From assembly GCA_021159335.1 (NCBI GenBank), contig JAGGRZ010000133.1:1-59239 (forward strand): a DNA stretch of 59,239 nt, given 5' to 3'. Below are positions 20,201 through 27,548 of this stretch, piece after piece. A program made the position numbers and the translations under genes. Below the pieces are notes generated by a model. The model saw only the letters and a program-made list of their open reading frames with translations, was not told the DNA's origin and ran no database searches. Numbering within the stretch: position 1 is the first letter of the stretch; the number at the start of each line of letters is the position of its first letter. This DNA comes from a bacterium. GTDB taxonomy: Bacteria > UBP14 > UBA6098 > B30-G16.

Positions 20201-22117
20201 AGCAGGTACTGAATACCAGATCCCAGAAATCCGTATGTTAGAACGACCAGCAACTGCACCAGTCGTGTCAACCATTATGGCAGGCATATCGGTAGCTCGC
20301 TCAAGGCCAATGTGAAAGTCACCTGCGGGAACATATGCTCCACCAGGAATACTTATTGTTGTCCAGCTAAGATTAGCCGGGGTATCGTTAATCGCAGGGC
20401 AAAGCTCAGTCCCAAGTCTTGGCAGTCCGGCTGAATCACCCCAGACATGAAATCTGCCCGAAGAACCATCGTTTCGAGCGAAAACTTTCAAGGCTATCAA
20501 TGAGCATGCTCTGGAGACACTGAATTTTACTGCCTCGTACTCGACTGTGCCGTATGGTGGTACACTTCTTGGCCAAAATACCTCACCGCTCGAATCATCA
20601 TATGCTATCTCAACAGGTCCCACACCAGGGGGTGGTTCCCATCCCAGGCAGATAGAATCAGGCGAAGTAAACTCAACTCTAAGATTTTCAGGTGGCGGGT
20701 ATGTCGAACTGGTTGTAACGAAATCGGCAAAGTAAGTGTATTCTCCTGTGTCAGGGGAAGTGCTAACATTAGATACTACCATGATTATTTCCCCTACTGA
20801 CGAGTAGTCCGCGTGCGGAATCGTTATATTCCCATAAGCATGCTCATCAAGAGTAATATTTCTGACAAGTGCTGCACCAGCCTTTGGAACAACAACAGAA
20901 ACAACCCAATTAACATCGTCGTCACCATCAAAGGTAAGGTTAAAGTCCCTCGTTTCTCCCGTAGGAATTTCGAATTTTACATAGTTTGCCCCGAAATTCG
21001 CTGGTGGATGTGAAGTCCCACCGCTTGCAGGATAAGTTGTATGCACAGTCTCGAGCCTTACGAGAGGATACGCACCACCTTCGGGATAAAAGTGATAAAT
21101 ATCTCTCGTCCCCGTAAAGTAATTTTGCACGAAAAAATCAGCGAATGCACTCGAGCGACTGGTTCCATAACGAGCAAGAACAGTTTGAAATGACGATATG
21201 CATGTCGCAAACCGATTGCGTTCCCATATAACACGGACAATAGTATCACCATAATTTAACGAGAGATATGTATTCCAGATATATGAACCATACTCATGAG
21301 CACCGTCGTAGGTCGTTATTGACATCTGCGGATTCCTGAAAAAAGTATCCAAAAACATGTGCTCCATATCCGCAGCGGGATATCTGATATCGCTAATCCA
21401 CACCGATGATACCTCCATATACCATGGCTGCTCGGAATAATCATACGCAAACTGGACAGCGTGGAAAAACTCATGAACAGCGGTTATTCGCATATAATCA
21501 AGCGGCGAACTGAATCCTGAAAAGCTATTTCTCATTTTTATGTAGCTCGTTGCATCGTTCCACGGAGCAGGCCCAGCCGCTTCAGGAACGGTATAGCCAA
21601 GGATATTTGGTGGAAGACTAACTATATAAACATCGTATCTCGAGTCGCCACCCGCCGTGCCGTCAGAGGGCGGGGTTATGTAACCCTTGGTCACAGTAAT
21701 GAAATTGTATGCATCCTCGAACGCGCTGGCCATCTGCATGACATACGAAAGTCCAGATACCGCATCTGGACCAGTAAGCGTGTAATGAAATACGAAGTGA
21801 GTGGTGGAATAGGTTAATGGAAGACTCGGTCTCGCCATTATCCCCATTATCTCCGCTCTGACTTCCTCCGAAAGTTTATCAAGATTACTGTAAACTGAAG
21901 CCAAGGTAGGCGTTGGGCAAATAGGAGTGGGCAAACCTTGGAATTGCTGTGGCAGCATTTCAGGAGCAAACACAGCGTAAACTTTGTAAAGCATTGCCTG
22001 GTCAAAAGTTATCTCCGAGGCATTGTAGGCTTCATCAATAGCGGTGAAAACGGACTTTTGAGCAATGCACGAGAACGAAAAAATAATTATTAACAAAAAA
22101 GTAATGCCAAATCTCAT
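17231..22117 (-). CDS. Giant secreted multidomain metalloprotease
   Basis: 1628 aa from ATG 22117 (MRFGITFLLIIIFSFSCIAQ), preceded by AAGGTGG; a longer frame from 22273 is non-coding in character. After the signal peptide comes a catalytic part with HEFFHAVQFAYD (HExxH at residues 215-219), resembling the MXAN_6640-type putative metalloproteases. Accessory segments follow: fibronectin-III-like modules beginning near residues 470 and 975, a carboxypeptidase-regulatory-like module near 885-970 (DSLGNYEFTGISPGVYTIEA), and a segment near 1245 that starts LLVDDDMSSHS. The C terminus (from about 1480) has two 'GxNLxxVxF' units and ends KGYWILVRDSCILWFGR; it is not the PNPFN-type tail of the other exported proteins. 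Surface or extracellular proteolysis is inferred. Confidence 0.82.
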   Translation of the reverse strand: MRFGITFLLIIIFSFSCIAQKSVFTAIDEAYNASEITFDQAMLYKVYAVFAPEMLPQQFQGLPTPICPTPTLASVYSNLDKLSEEVRAEIMGIMARPSLPLTYSTTHFVFHYTLTGPDAVSGLSYVMQMASAFEDAYNFITVTKGYITPPSDGTAGGDSRYDVYIVSLPPNILGYTVPEAAGPAPWNDATSYIKMRNSFSGFSSPLDYMRITAVHEFFHAVQFAYDYSEQPWYMEVSSVWISDIRYPAADMEHMFLDTFFRNPQMSITTYDGAHEYGSYIWNTYLSLNYGDTIVRVIWERNRFATCISSFQTVLARYGTSRSSAFADFFVQNYFTGTRDIYHFYPEGGAYPLVRLETVHTTYPASGGTSHPPANFGANYVKFEIPTGETRDFNLTFDGDDDVNWVVSVVVPKAGAALVRNITLDEHAYGNITIPHADYSSVGEIIMVVSNVSTSPDTGEYTYFADFVTTSSTYPPPENLRVEFTSPDSICLGWEPPPGVGPVEIAYDDSSGEVFWPRSVPPYGTVEYEAVKFSVSRACSLIALKVFARNDGSSGRFHVWGDSAGLPRLGTELCPAINDTPANLSWTTISIPGGAYVPAGDFHIGLERATDMPAIMVDTTGAVAGRSNIRISGIWYSVPANFMIRALVKAGARFYVLYPVESEAFSLYRVYRSKTPGGPYTLLDSVTTNEFTDTTVLADSMYYYVVTAIYDSIHESAYSNEVVAVAESVPPVEVETLSHDDGDPAMYYGANYNDRFAVVFSPRASCQILTLEYRAQNMGSGPGYFGIELYSFSHGHFGRDLMPPLSYPTAPDADGWTRVDISSFEVYCSSDFAVSFVIMDTAVYLGADSLNDGNSWTYISRWGNWYIADARYFIRAVVRYLGGTETYTITGTAYLGAGTGGAPLPTDLSGTMIRILETDDVDTTDSLGNYEFTGISPGVYTIEAFHPGYERQRAEVVLVDNNAVQDFSLVPLFTPLNPPQNLLAKNFQPSRISLTWAPPRGQDGTSGRLMFYNPLTTLWFYDTIQNPGDLYTTRYEIMFPCSLRKIGVSFYDRDSVYEDVSIHLWLDDGNGYPSLDWELMDSVVVTPVPYTTTIQWTVVDVSTLGVVLLPGQAVHLGVRVLGHHSSVLSSDTIPDGDPPRCWEYNAVLGTWNPSGEHLMYMDVAYFTHITGFPGNPTRFEGYIVMRADSSDSFIEIARLDSTAFVDTTVSDSAIYKYFVYASYEHGFSTTTDTVKAMALSRNDSAWVLLVDDDMSSHSAVCPDEGAEIANLLFELGVPLNGVDLDSSEFVPMDTLSHYRAVIWNCGISYARNWTLSDSEEANIARYLDAGGKFLLFAQDYLWDRYRDSVAFHSGSFPHDYLGVSRVMQDVATVSDTGGRFVGYGVASGLRYGVRNPFGRRWALYPDDIVGTLGDTLLVLDLDTVRFNVGITYRGGAFKSAFVTVSPLSLSERDSSTVTFLRRILYDYFAIDVVETVETLCMTYHILPGYNLISVPFAPFDSLVDSLFPVNLGAYGYDGRAATFFAAETLRPGNGYFVLFSDSLDIDVCGYYIDSLKTRLYRGWNLFGVQWRDSLFWEIDSMEFIPAAVRSLEIWSYDPITGIYSRPDTLFVGKGYWILVRDSCILWFGR

Positions 22118-22145
22118 TATGCACCACCTTATTAGAACACAATTG

Positions 22146-22174
22146 AATATGATTTTCTCAAACCACTTTTTCAA
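22146..22174 (-). promoter_or_regulatory. Probable promoter of the giant metalloprotease gene
   Basis: On the minus strand TTGAAA (22174-22169) and CATATT (22151-22146) are 17 nt apart, placing the start of transcription near 22139, about 20 nt before the start codon. The preceding lpxL-like gene ends 23 nt upstream of the -35 box, so the metalloprotease may have its own transcript. Confidence 0.35.
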
Positions 22175-22196
22175 GGGAAATATGGACACAAAACCG

Positions 22197-23081
22197 CTAA
22201 TATCCAAGTGTGCTTTTAAATCGTCTATGCATCCAGAAATATTGTTCGGGTTCCTTCTCGACAGCGTTCTCAAGCATTTTAGTTATCCTTGCGGTAAGCT
22301 GGTAAACGGTATCATCAATACTTTTGGTGTTTTTTGGCGGATATATCGGCTCAAAGATTTTTGCAATGTGGTTCATCCCATCCGATTCTCGTGTTATCAC
22401 ACCAAAAACTATCGGAACTCCCGTTTTTAAAGCTATGAGGGCAGGACCTTTCGGTGTTGAGGCTTCTTTGCCGAAAAACTTCACCACAACACCCCTCTCA
22501 CGCGCATCCTGGTCGGAAAGCAGCGCTACCTGTCTCCCCGATTTAAGAGCCTTTATTATCCCGAATGCCGATTCACTTTGATATATAACCTCAATGCCGC
22601 ACTTCTTCCTTATGGAATTAATAAGTTTGTCCACCATCCTATTCGCCTGCCTTGCTACGACAGCTCCTATCGGGATTCCCTCATGGGCAAGGGCTGCTCC
22701 AAAAAGCTCCCAATTACCAAAATGCCCCGTGACAAGTATAGCTCCGCTTCTTTTGTTAGCAAGCTCCTTAAGATACTCTATTCCATCAAATCTCACTGTC
22801 CTCTTTCGCAGGATTTTTGGCATAATCACGAACTCGACAGCCGAGCGCACAAAGTTTTCGTAGGATCTTACAAGTATTTTATTCCTTTCACTTTTGGTGA
22901 ACCTTTCTCCAAAGCATAGGCTGAAATTTCTTTCAGCGACTCGCCTGCGGACCCCAATAATCCAGAAAAGCCGTCCTAAAAACGCGCCGAACGCAAGCCC
23001 CAACCGAACGGGCAAAATCTTTATGAAACCCACAAGAATAAGCGTTATAACATACTCTAATATGTGTCTCAGCTTTTTCAT
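22197..23081 (-). CDS. LpxL/HtrB-family lipid A acyltransferase
   Basis: 294 aa. Acyltransferase of the late lipid A (Kdo-dependent) family, acting at the inner membrane. An N-terminal membrane segment (YVITLILVGFIKILPVRLGL) is followed by the catalytic HX4E motif in TGHFGNWELFG, then ARQANRMVDK, LLSDQDARERG and the C-terminal FWMHRRFKS, all diagnostic. The ATG at 23081 is used (TTG at 23084 precedes it). It lies in an operon with the M14 peptidase gene upstream. Which secondary acyl position it fills cannot be told from sequence; phosphatidylinositol-mannoside acyltransferases are distant relatives, but the lpxK gene nearby argues for lipid A. Confidence 0.88.
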   Translation of the reverse strand: MKKLRHILEYVITLILVGFIKILPVRLGLAFGAFLGRLFWIIGVRRRVAERNFSLCFGERFTKSERNKILVRSYENFVRSAVEFVIMPKILRKRTVRFDGIEYLKELANKRSGAILVTGHFGNWELFGAALAHEGIPIGAVVARQANRMVDKLINSIRKKCGIEVIYQSESAFGIIKALKSGRQVALLSDQDARERGVVVKFFGKEASTPKGPALIALKTGVPIVFGVITRESDGMNHIAKIFEPIYPPKNTKSIDDTVYQLTARITKMLENAVEKEPEQYFWMHRRFKSTLGY

Positions 23082-23096
23082 CAAAAAATGGCAGGA

Positions 23097-24590
23097 TTAT
23101 TTGACGATGACGAACTTTTTCGCGAACACCTTATTATTCAAGAAAACGAAGGCGATGTAAACGCCGCTTTTAACAGGAGGAATACTAACCTGCCCGTAGC
23201 CGCTTACTCGCTTCCTTAGGATTTCCCTTCCAGAAATGTCGATAATTTTTAATACCGCAGGCTCCGGCACAAAGAAATGAATCTTGCCAGACCTCACACC
23301 TATAGTGGCAGCATGAGTTTCTTCAGCAGATTCGGCTACATACGCGCCTGGAAAGTCAACCGAAAGATATGTGTTCATGGTTGAGGCTATGGGCACGCCC
23401 GGAAAAATTCTCTGACGATAATTATAACGCACCGTTATGTCGTATGTGCCAACCGCCAAAAATCTATGATATCTGCCATGTCGGTCACATAGTCTCGGTG
23501 GGAATGTGGTATCGGTAACCCCATCAATTATAACCTGCGCACGCAAAGGCACGCCAGCCCAACTATCAAAAGCATGCACTACCAATCCCTGCACTAGCAT
23601 CCTATCAAAAATGTAGAAAAGTCCTCGTCCCACACGAGCGGCAATGGTATCAACTGTATCGCCATGCCAAAAACATTTGTTCGTTATTTCCATTAATATT
23701 GCGCAAGCTCCTGTTTTCCAGTAGACCCATGTTTGCAGTTTGGGCTTTGTGTTGTACGATGCAGCACATGTATAATATGTTCCGGTAATCTCAGTCATCG
23801 TATTGCGCGCCAATCCGCTTCCCACCTGCTGGTAATGAGGGTATCCTTCCATGTGGTACCGACCAACATCGGGGTCCCACCAGCAGAACCAAAGTTTATT
23901 TCCACCTATTGAATCCGGAGAATGAAGGTCTATCACAGCTGTTGGGAGAAACCTCTCGACAAGTTCTTTAACAACCCGACTTTCAGGTTCAGAGAATGGA
24001 TGCGGACCTTTATAATACTCCGAAGAAATGTTGGTATCCGTGAATTCGCTCCACCTGTAAGGATAATTCCTGTTAGGGTCAACACCATCGAAAAGCGTAT
24101 CGAAAACACCGTTTAAATCGTTATCTCGCTTGTTCTTTCTCCAATGCAAAGTATGCATGGGCCCCGGTATCATAACAAGCTGTCGCCCCTCAGGGTTATC
24201 CACAGGGATGAACCATATCTGAAGTGAATCGAGCCACATTCGAACAATCGGATTGGCAGGGTAATTGGTCACAAGATATTTTATGAGCCACATTACTACC
24301 TCTGTTCCAGCGGGTTCACGCGCATGCTGGCCAGCGACGATAAGCACAGCACTCTCATCCTCGTCAAGCGAAGCGTTATCGGAAATTTTTATGGCTATTA
24401 TGGGCAACGAATCAACACCCGTTACCCCAACAGTTTCAACATAACATATGGATGGATTTGCCGCAGCAATACTGTCGATCTCTGATAGCACCTCATCATA
24501 GGTGTGATAGCGCGGGTCTATCTCCGGCACCTGCGACAGTGCCGCCACGCTGAATAGAATAATTAGCAAAAGAGAAATTGAATTTTTCAT
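23097..24590 (-). CDS. Secreted M14 zinc carboxypeptidase with sorting-type tail
   Basis: 497 aa. A signal peptide (MKNSISLLLIILFSVAALSQ) is followed by an M14 catalytic domain: zinc ligands in GQHAREPAG (His89, Glu92) and DLHSPD (His223), substrate-binding VDPNRNYPYRW, and a likely general base Glu301 in ILMEITNKCFW. A carboxypeptidase-regulatory-like module follows at about 330-410, and then a C-terminal ~75-residue beta tail ending VYIAFVFLNNKVFAKKFVIVK, the same type as in the proteins at 2215, 34442 and 57975. The entry motif of the tail is less clear than PNPFN. Cell-surface or extracellular peptide trimming is inferred. Confidence 0.88.
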   Translation of the reverse strand: MKNSISLLLIILFSVAALSQVPEIDPRYHTYDEVLSEIDSIAAANPSICYVETVGVTGVDSLPIIAIKISDNASLDEDESAVLIVAGQHAREPAGTEVVMWLIKYLVTNYPANPIVRMWLDSLQIWFIPVDNPEGRQLVMIPGPMHTLHWRKNKRDNDLNGVFDTLFDGVDPNRNYPYRWSEFTDTNISSEYYKGPHPFSEPESRVVKELVERFLPTAVIDLHSPDSIGGNKLWFCWWDPDVGRYHMEGYPHYQQVGSGLARNTMTEITGTYYTCAASYNTKPKLQTWVYWKTGACAILMEITNKCFWHGDTVDTIAARVGRGLFYIFDRMLVQGLVVHAFDSWAGVPLRAQVIIDGVTDTTFPPRLCDRHGRYHRFLAVGTYDITVRYNYRQRIFPGVPIASTMNTYLSVDFPGAYVAESAEETHAATIGVRSGKIHFFVPEPAVLKIIDISGREILRKRVSGYGQVSIPPVKSGVYIAFVFLNNKVFAKKFVIVK

Positions 24591-24596
24591 ACTTTA

Positions 24597-25085
24597 TTAG
24601 AACTCTACTCTTGCGCCAAAAAACATGTTAAACAAAACATCCGTATTGCTGTAACTGTCATACGATACAGACTGGAAACCAAAACCTATCTCCCCGAAAG
24701 GTAATACTGGAATTCCTCTCAAACGCATTTGGGCGCCGCCACCAAACACAATCCCAAATGATGTGTAATTGCTCATAGTATTTAAACTCATCGATAACAA
24801 ACCGTAAGGGCTAAACTTTTTCATAGGAACATAATAAGCCAATCCAACTCCTGCGCCTGTCCCAAGATAGAAAGATGTGTTCTCGCCAGCCTGAAGATTC
24901 ATAACACAGAATCTCGCGCAAAGTCCACTTTTTATAGGTATTACTCCACCCAGACCAAGGTTAAAATATGCATTATCCCCCATCAGGCTAATCCCCATCG
25001 AACCGCTTGCCATGGGACGAAGTCCACCCGCCTGCGAGGATGCCATGATAACGAGTAAAAAACCAATAACCAAAAATCGCCTCAT
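24597..25085 (-). CDS. Small outer-membrane beta-barrel protein
   Basis: 162 aa with a signal peptide (MRRFLVIGFLLVIMASSQAGG) and alternating strands rich in Gly and aromatics (YFNLGLGGVIPIKSGLCARF, FGIVFGGGAQMRLRGIPVLP); it ends in Phe (GARVEF), as BAM substrates do. The start has AAGGAGG 6 nt upstream. First gene of a minus-strand operon with the M14 carboxypeptidase (6-nt gap), divergent from the PLD gene. Role unknown. Confidence 0.75.
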   Translation of the reverse strand: MRRFLVIGFLLVIMASSQAGGLRPMASGSMGISLMGDNAYFNLGLGGVIPIKSGLCARFCVMNLQAGENTSFYLGTGAGVGLAYYVPMKKFSPYGLLSMSLNTMSNYTSFGIVFGGGAQMRLRGIPVLPFGEIGFGFQSVSYDSYSNTDVLFNMFFGARVEF

Positions 25086-25178
25086 TTGAACCTCCTTAAT
25101 AAATTATAGTCTATTCTAAATAAATATTTTGATAAAATAAGGCAACACATAAATTATAAAAGAAAGAAGGAGGCTTAA

Positions 25179-25751
25179 TTGGCAAGGCGCAGAAAAAAGC
25201 TATCATCCACTATATTTTGGTTTTTGCTTCTTTTGGCACTGGCAACACTCATATGGCAGAAAAGTGACATTATAACGGCATCAACGCTGAACAGGTCCAT
25301 CAAGCTTACACCAAACTCTGTGCAAGTGTATTTCTCTCCAGAGGGCGGTTGCGAGCAAGCTGTGATAAGAACAATAAATTCCGCCAAAAAAACTATTGAT
25401 GTAGCCATATATTCATTCACGAGCAGAAAAATAGCCCAATCACTTGTGGCAGCCAAGAAAAGAGGGGTGAGAATCCGAATAATAATGGACAAAGACCAGA
25501 ATCGAAGCAAGTATAGCAAAAAAAGATACTTGCAAAAATATCGAATCCCTATAGCGACCAACCGCGGCGAAGGTTTAATGCACCACAAATTCGCCGTGAT
25601 AGACACGCAAATAGTCATAACGGGCTCCTACAACTGGACAGTATCAGCAAATATTTATAACCATGAAAATCTCCTAATAATAAAATCGCCCGAACTCGCG
25701 AAAATTTACGAGAAAGAATTTACCAAGATGTGGCGTCACTACTATCACTGA
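25179..25751 (+). CDS. Membrane-anchored phospholipase D-family nuclease
   Basis: 190 aa. An N-terminal membrane anchor or uncleaved signal (IFWFLLLLALATLIW) precedes one HKD motif, HHKFAVID at residues 135-142, followed by GSYNWT, the pattern of small Nuc/NucT-type phosphodiesterases that dimerise to form one active site. VYFSPEGGCEQAVIRTINSAKKTIDVAIYSFTS at the start of the domain is also typical (first part shown only as key residues F52, P54, C58). The start is TTG with GAAGGAGG upstream. It precedes lpxK by 4 nt, suggesting one operon. Substrate could be DNA, RNA or phospholipid; DNA is most usual for this size. Confidence 0.82.
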   Translation: MARRRKKLSSTIFWFLLLLALATLIWQKSDIITASTLNRSIKLTPNSVQVYFSPEGGCEQAVIRTINSAKKTIDVAIYSFTSRKIAQSLVAAKKRGVRIRIIMDKDQNRSKYSKKRYLQKYRIPIATNRGEGLMHHKFAVIDTQIVITGSYNWTVSANIYNHENLLIIKSPELAKIYEKEFTKMWRHYYH

Positions 25752-25755
25752 TCCC

Positions 25756-26739
25756 ATGAAAGTATTAACCGAACTGTTAGATTTTCCTTTTTGGGTTCGA
25801 TTCAAACTCTACACAATCGGATTTCTGCCAAAAAGAAATCTCCCCAAACCGACTATAAGCATAGGTTCCCTCATCATTGGTGGTGCAGGGAAAACACCCA
25901 TGACAGAATTTCTGGCCAAAACACTTATCAAAATGGGACTTAGACCCGGCATCATAACAATCGGCTACGGAAGAAAGTCTAGAGGTTTAGTAGTTCTTCA
26001 TGGCCCACCGGAAAACTGGCCGATATCGGGTGACGAACCAGCAATGCTCGCACAGAACCTGCCGAACACACCGATAGCAATACATAAAAACAGAGAGTTA
26101 GCGGCCGAAGCGATAAAAGATGAAGTGGATGTGTACATACTCGACGACGCTTTCCAGAATCTTTGCACGAAACGCGATCTGGACATCCTGATGCTAACCT
26201 GCAAAGAAGCAAAAACTGCGATCTTTCCCTTTGGGCTGAGGCGTGACACAATTTGGCGACTGAGAGAAATTGATAAAAACAAAGCGATAGCGATCGCGAA
26301 AAAAGGCAGGGATTGCCAATACACGAAAAAATTCTTTCGACATGTCTTCACATTCCAGACAATGCCTGAACTTATTTTCAACCTAAAAAATCCCGAGACA
26401 AACTTTGACATAAACTGGATTAACGGGAAGAAAGTATATTTAACTGCTGGAATCGCGAATCCAGAAAGGTTTACAGAGAGTATGCTAAAGTGCGGAGCCA
26501 GCATAGTCGGACACAAATGGTTCCTCGACCATAGACTGTATCGTCCGGCTCAGGTGAAGCGTGTGGTTCGCGATGCTAAAAAACTTGGCGCAGAAATAAT
26601 ACTTACGACTCAAAAGGACGCTGTGAGAATAAAAGCATTCGCCCCTGAAAACATGTTCGCAGTAAAAATAGCATTAAAAATAGAACCTCACGACGATTTC
26701 ATCCGATTAATAAAAGAATTTATATCAAAACTTTTGTGA
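25756..26739 (+). CDS. lpxK: Tetraacyldisaccharide 4'-kinase (LpxK)
   Basis: Phosphorylates the 4' position of the lipid A disaccharide at the inner membrane. 327 aa with the P-loop GGAGKTP at residues 42-48, SGDEPAMLA with the conserved catalytic-region Asp (D93), HKNRELAAEA and LDDAFQN at 129-135. The usual family motif in the last position is DDGFQH; here Gly is Ala and His is Asn, while both Asp are kept. FPFGLRR and TTQKDAVRIKAF near the end are also characteristic. The N-terminal hydrophobic segment is short. Overall length and motif order are normal, so it should be a genuine LpxK, perhaps with altered active-site detail. Confidence 0.9.
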   Translation: MKVLTELLDFPFWVRFKLYTIGFLPKRNLPKPTISIGSLIIGGAGKTPMTEFLAKTLIKMGLRPGIITIGYGRKSRGLVVLHGPPENWPISGDEPAMLAQNLPNTPIAIHKNRELAAEAIKDEVDVYILDDAFQNLCTKRDLDILMLTCKEAKTAIFPFGLRRDTIWRLREIDKNKAIAIAKKGRDCQYTKKFFRHVFTFQTMPELIFNLKNPETNFDINWINGKKVYLTAGIANPERFTESMLKCGASIVGHKWFLDHRLYRPAQVKRVVRDAKKLGAEIILTTQKDAVRIKAFAPENMFAVKIALKIEPHDDFIRLIKEFISKLL

Positions 26740-26750
26740 ATTAGCATTTC

Positions 26751-26779
26751 TTGACATACCTAAATTAATTTAGTAACTT
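26751..26779 (+). promoter_or_regulatory. Promoter with palindromic spacer before the TPR/DUF3857 operon
   Basis: A consensus TTGACA at 26751-26756 is followed after 17 nt by a weak TAACTT (26774-26779). The spacer contains a perfect 14-bp palindrome, CTAAATTAATTTAG (26760-26773), where a dimeric regulator bound between -35 and -10 would block or remodel the promoter. Transcription would start near 26786, just before the gene at 26799. Confidence 0.45.
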
Positions 26780-26798
26780 AATTTTCCAGAGGTTAGGA

Positions 26799-27548
26799 AT
26801 GAAGACTGTGGTGATAAATATATTTTTGGCGTTAACGATTATAATCGCATCAGCGTCAGACATAAATTACTACATTCGGGCTGGAGACCATTTCATGAAA
26901 CGCGGCGAATACGACGATGCGCTGAAAAACTATCGTATAGCTGAAAAACTTTCCCCTAACAATCCCGATGTAATGTGGCGAATTGGCGCAGCTCTTAACA
27001 GAATAGCCGAATCAATAAACAGCGGGATTATCGACACACTGCGCAAGGCGAACGACTATCTTACGAAGGCGATATCAACCGACAAAAAAATACCAATAGC
27101 ACACACAGAACTCACGAGAAATTTGCTTTTAATAATCGCTAAGGCGGGAAAAACCAACGACATGGCTATGTGGAGTAGGGCGAAAGAGGAACTTAATTTT
27201 GCACAATCAATGGACAGCAATAATGCAGAAAACTTGCTTGTTATGGGACTTTGGAATCGCTATGTCTCGAAAATCTCGCTTTTGAAAAGGATGCCCTATG
27301 ACCTCGGGGATGCCTCTCAGGATAATGCCCTGAAATACATAATCGCTGCAAATAAACTTGACCCCAAAAACCCGGAATACAAGTACGAACTAATCAAACA
27401 ATACATTATCGCTGAAAAAGTGCACAAAGCACAAAAAGTATTGGAAGAATTGAAAAGTTTACCGCCTTCACCAAAGAAAAACTTTTATCTAAAAAAAGCC
27501 CAAGAACTTATAGGTAGTCTCAAGAACAAAAAAATGGAGGAACCATGA
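26799..27548 (+). CDS. Exported TPR protein
   Basis: 249 aa with a signal peptide (MKTVVINIFLALTIIIASAS) and TPR-like helices: YYIRAGDHFMKRGEYDDALKN near the N terminus and a C-terminal pair around KYELIKQYIIAEKVHKAQK. A periplasmic scaffold is inferred. It is preceded by GAGGTTAGG and the promoter described at 26751. Its stop overlaps the start of the DUF3857 gene as ATGA, so the two are translationally coupled and probably act together. No specific family recognised. Confidence 0.75.
   Translation: MKTVVINIFLALTIIIASASDINYYIRAGDHFMKRGEYDDALKNYRIAEKLSPNNPDVMWRIGAALNRIAESINSGIIDTLRKANDYLTKAISTDKKIPIAHTELTRNLLLIIAKAGKTNDMAMWSRAKEELNFAQSMDSNNAENLLVMGLWNRYVSKISLLKRMPYDLGDASQDNALKYIIAANKLDPKNPEYKYELIKQYIIAEKVHKAQKVLEELKSLPPSPKKNFYLKKAQELIGSLKNKKMEEP

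Noticed and set aside
22118-22273. N-terminal extension of the 1628-aa metalloprotease
   Set aside because: The extra 52 residues overlap the end of the lpxL-like gene, are not signal-like, and the ATG at 22117 has a ribosome-binding site and a signal peptide.
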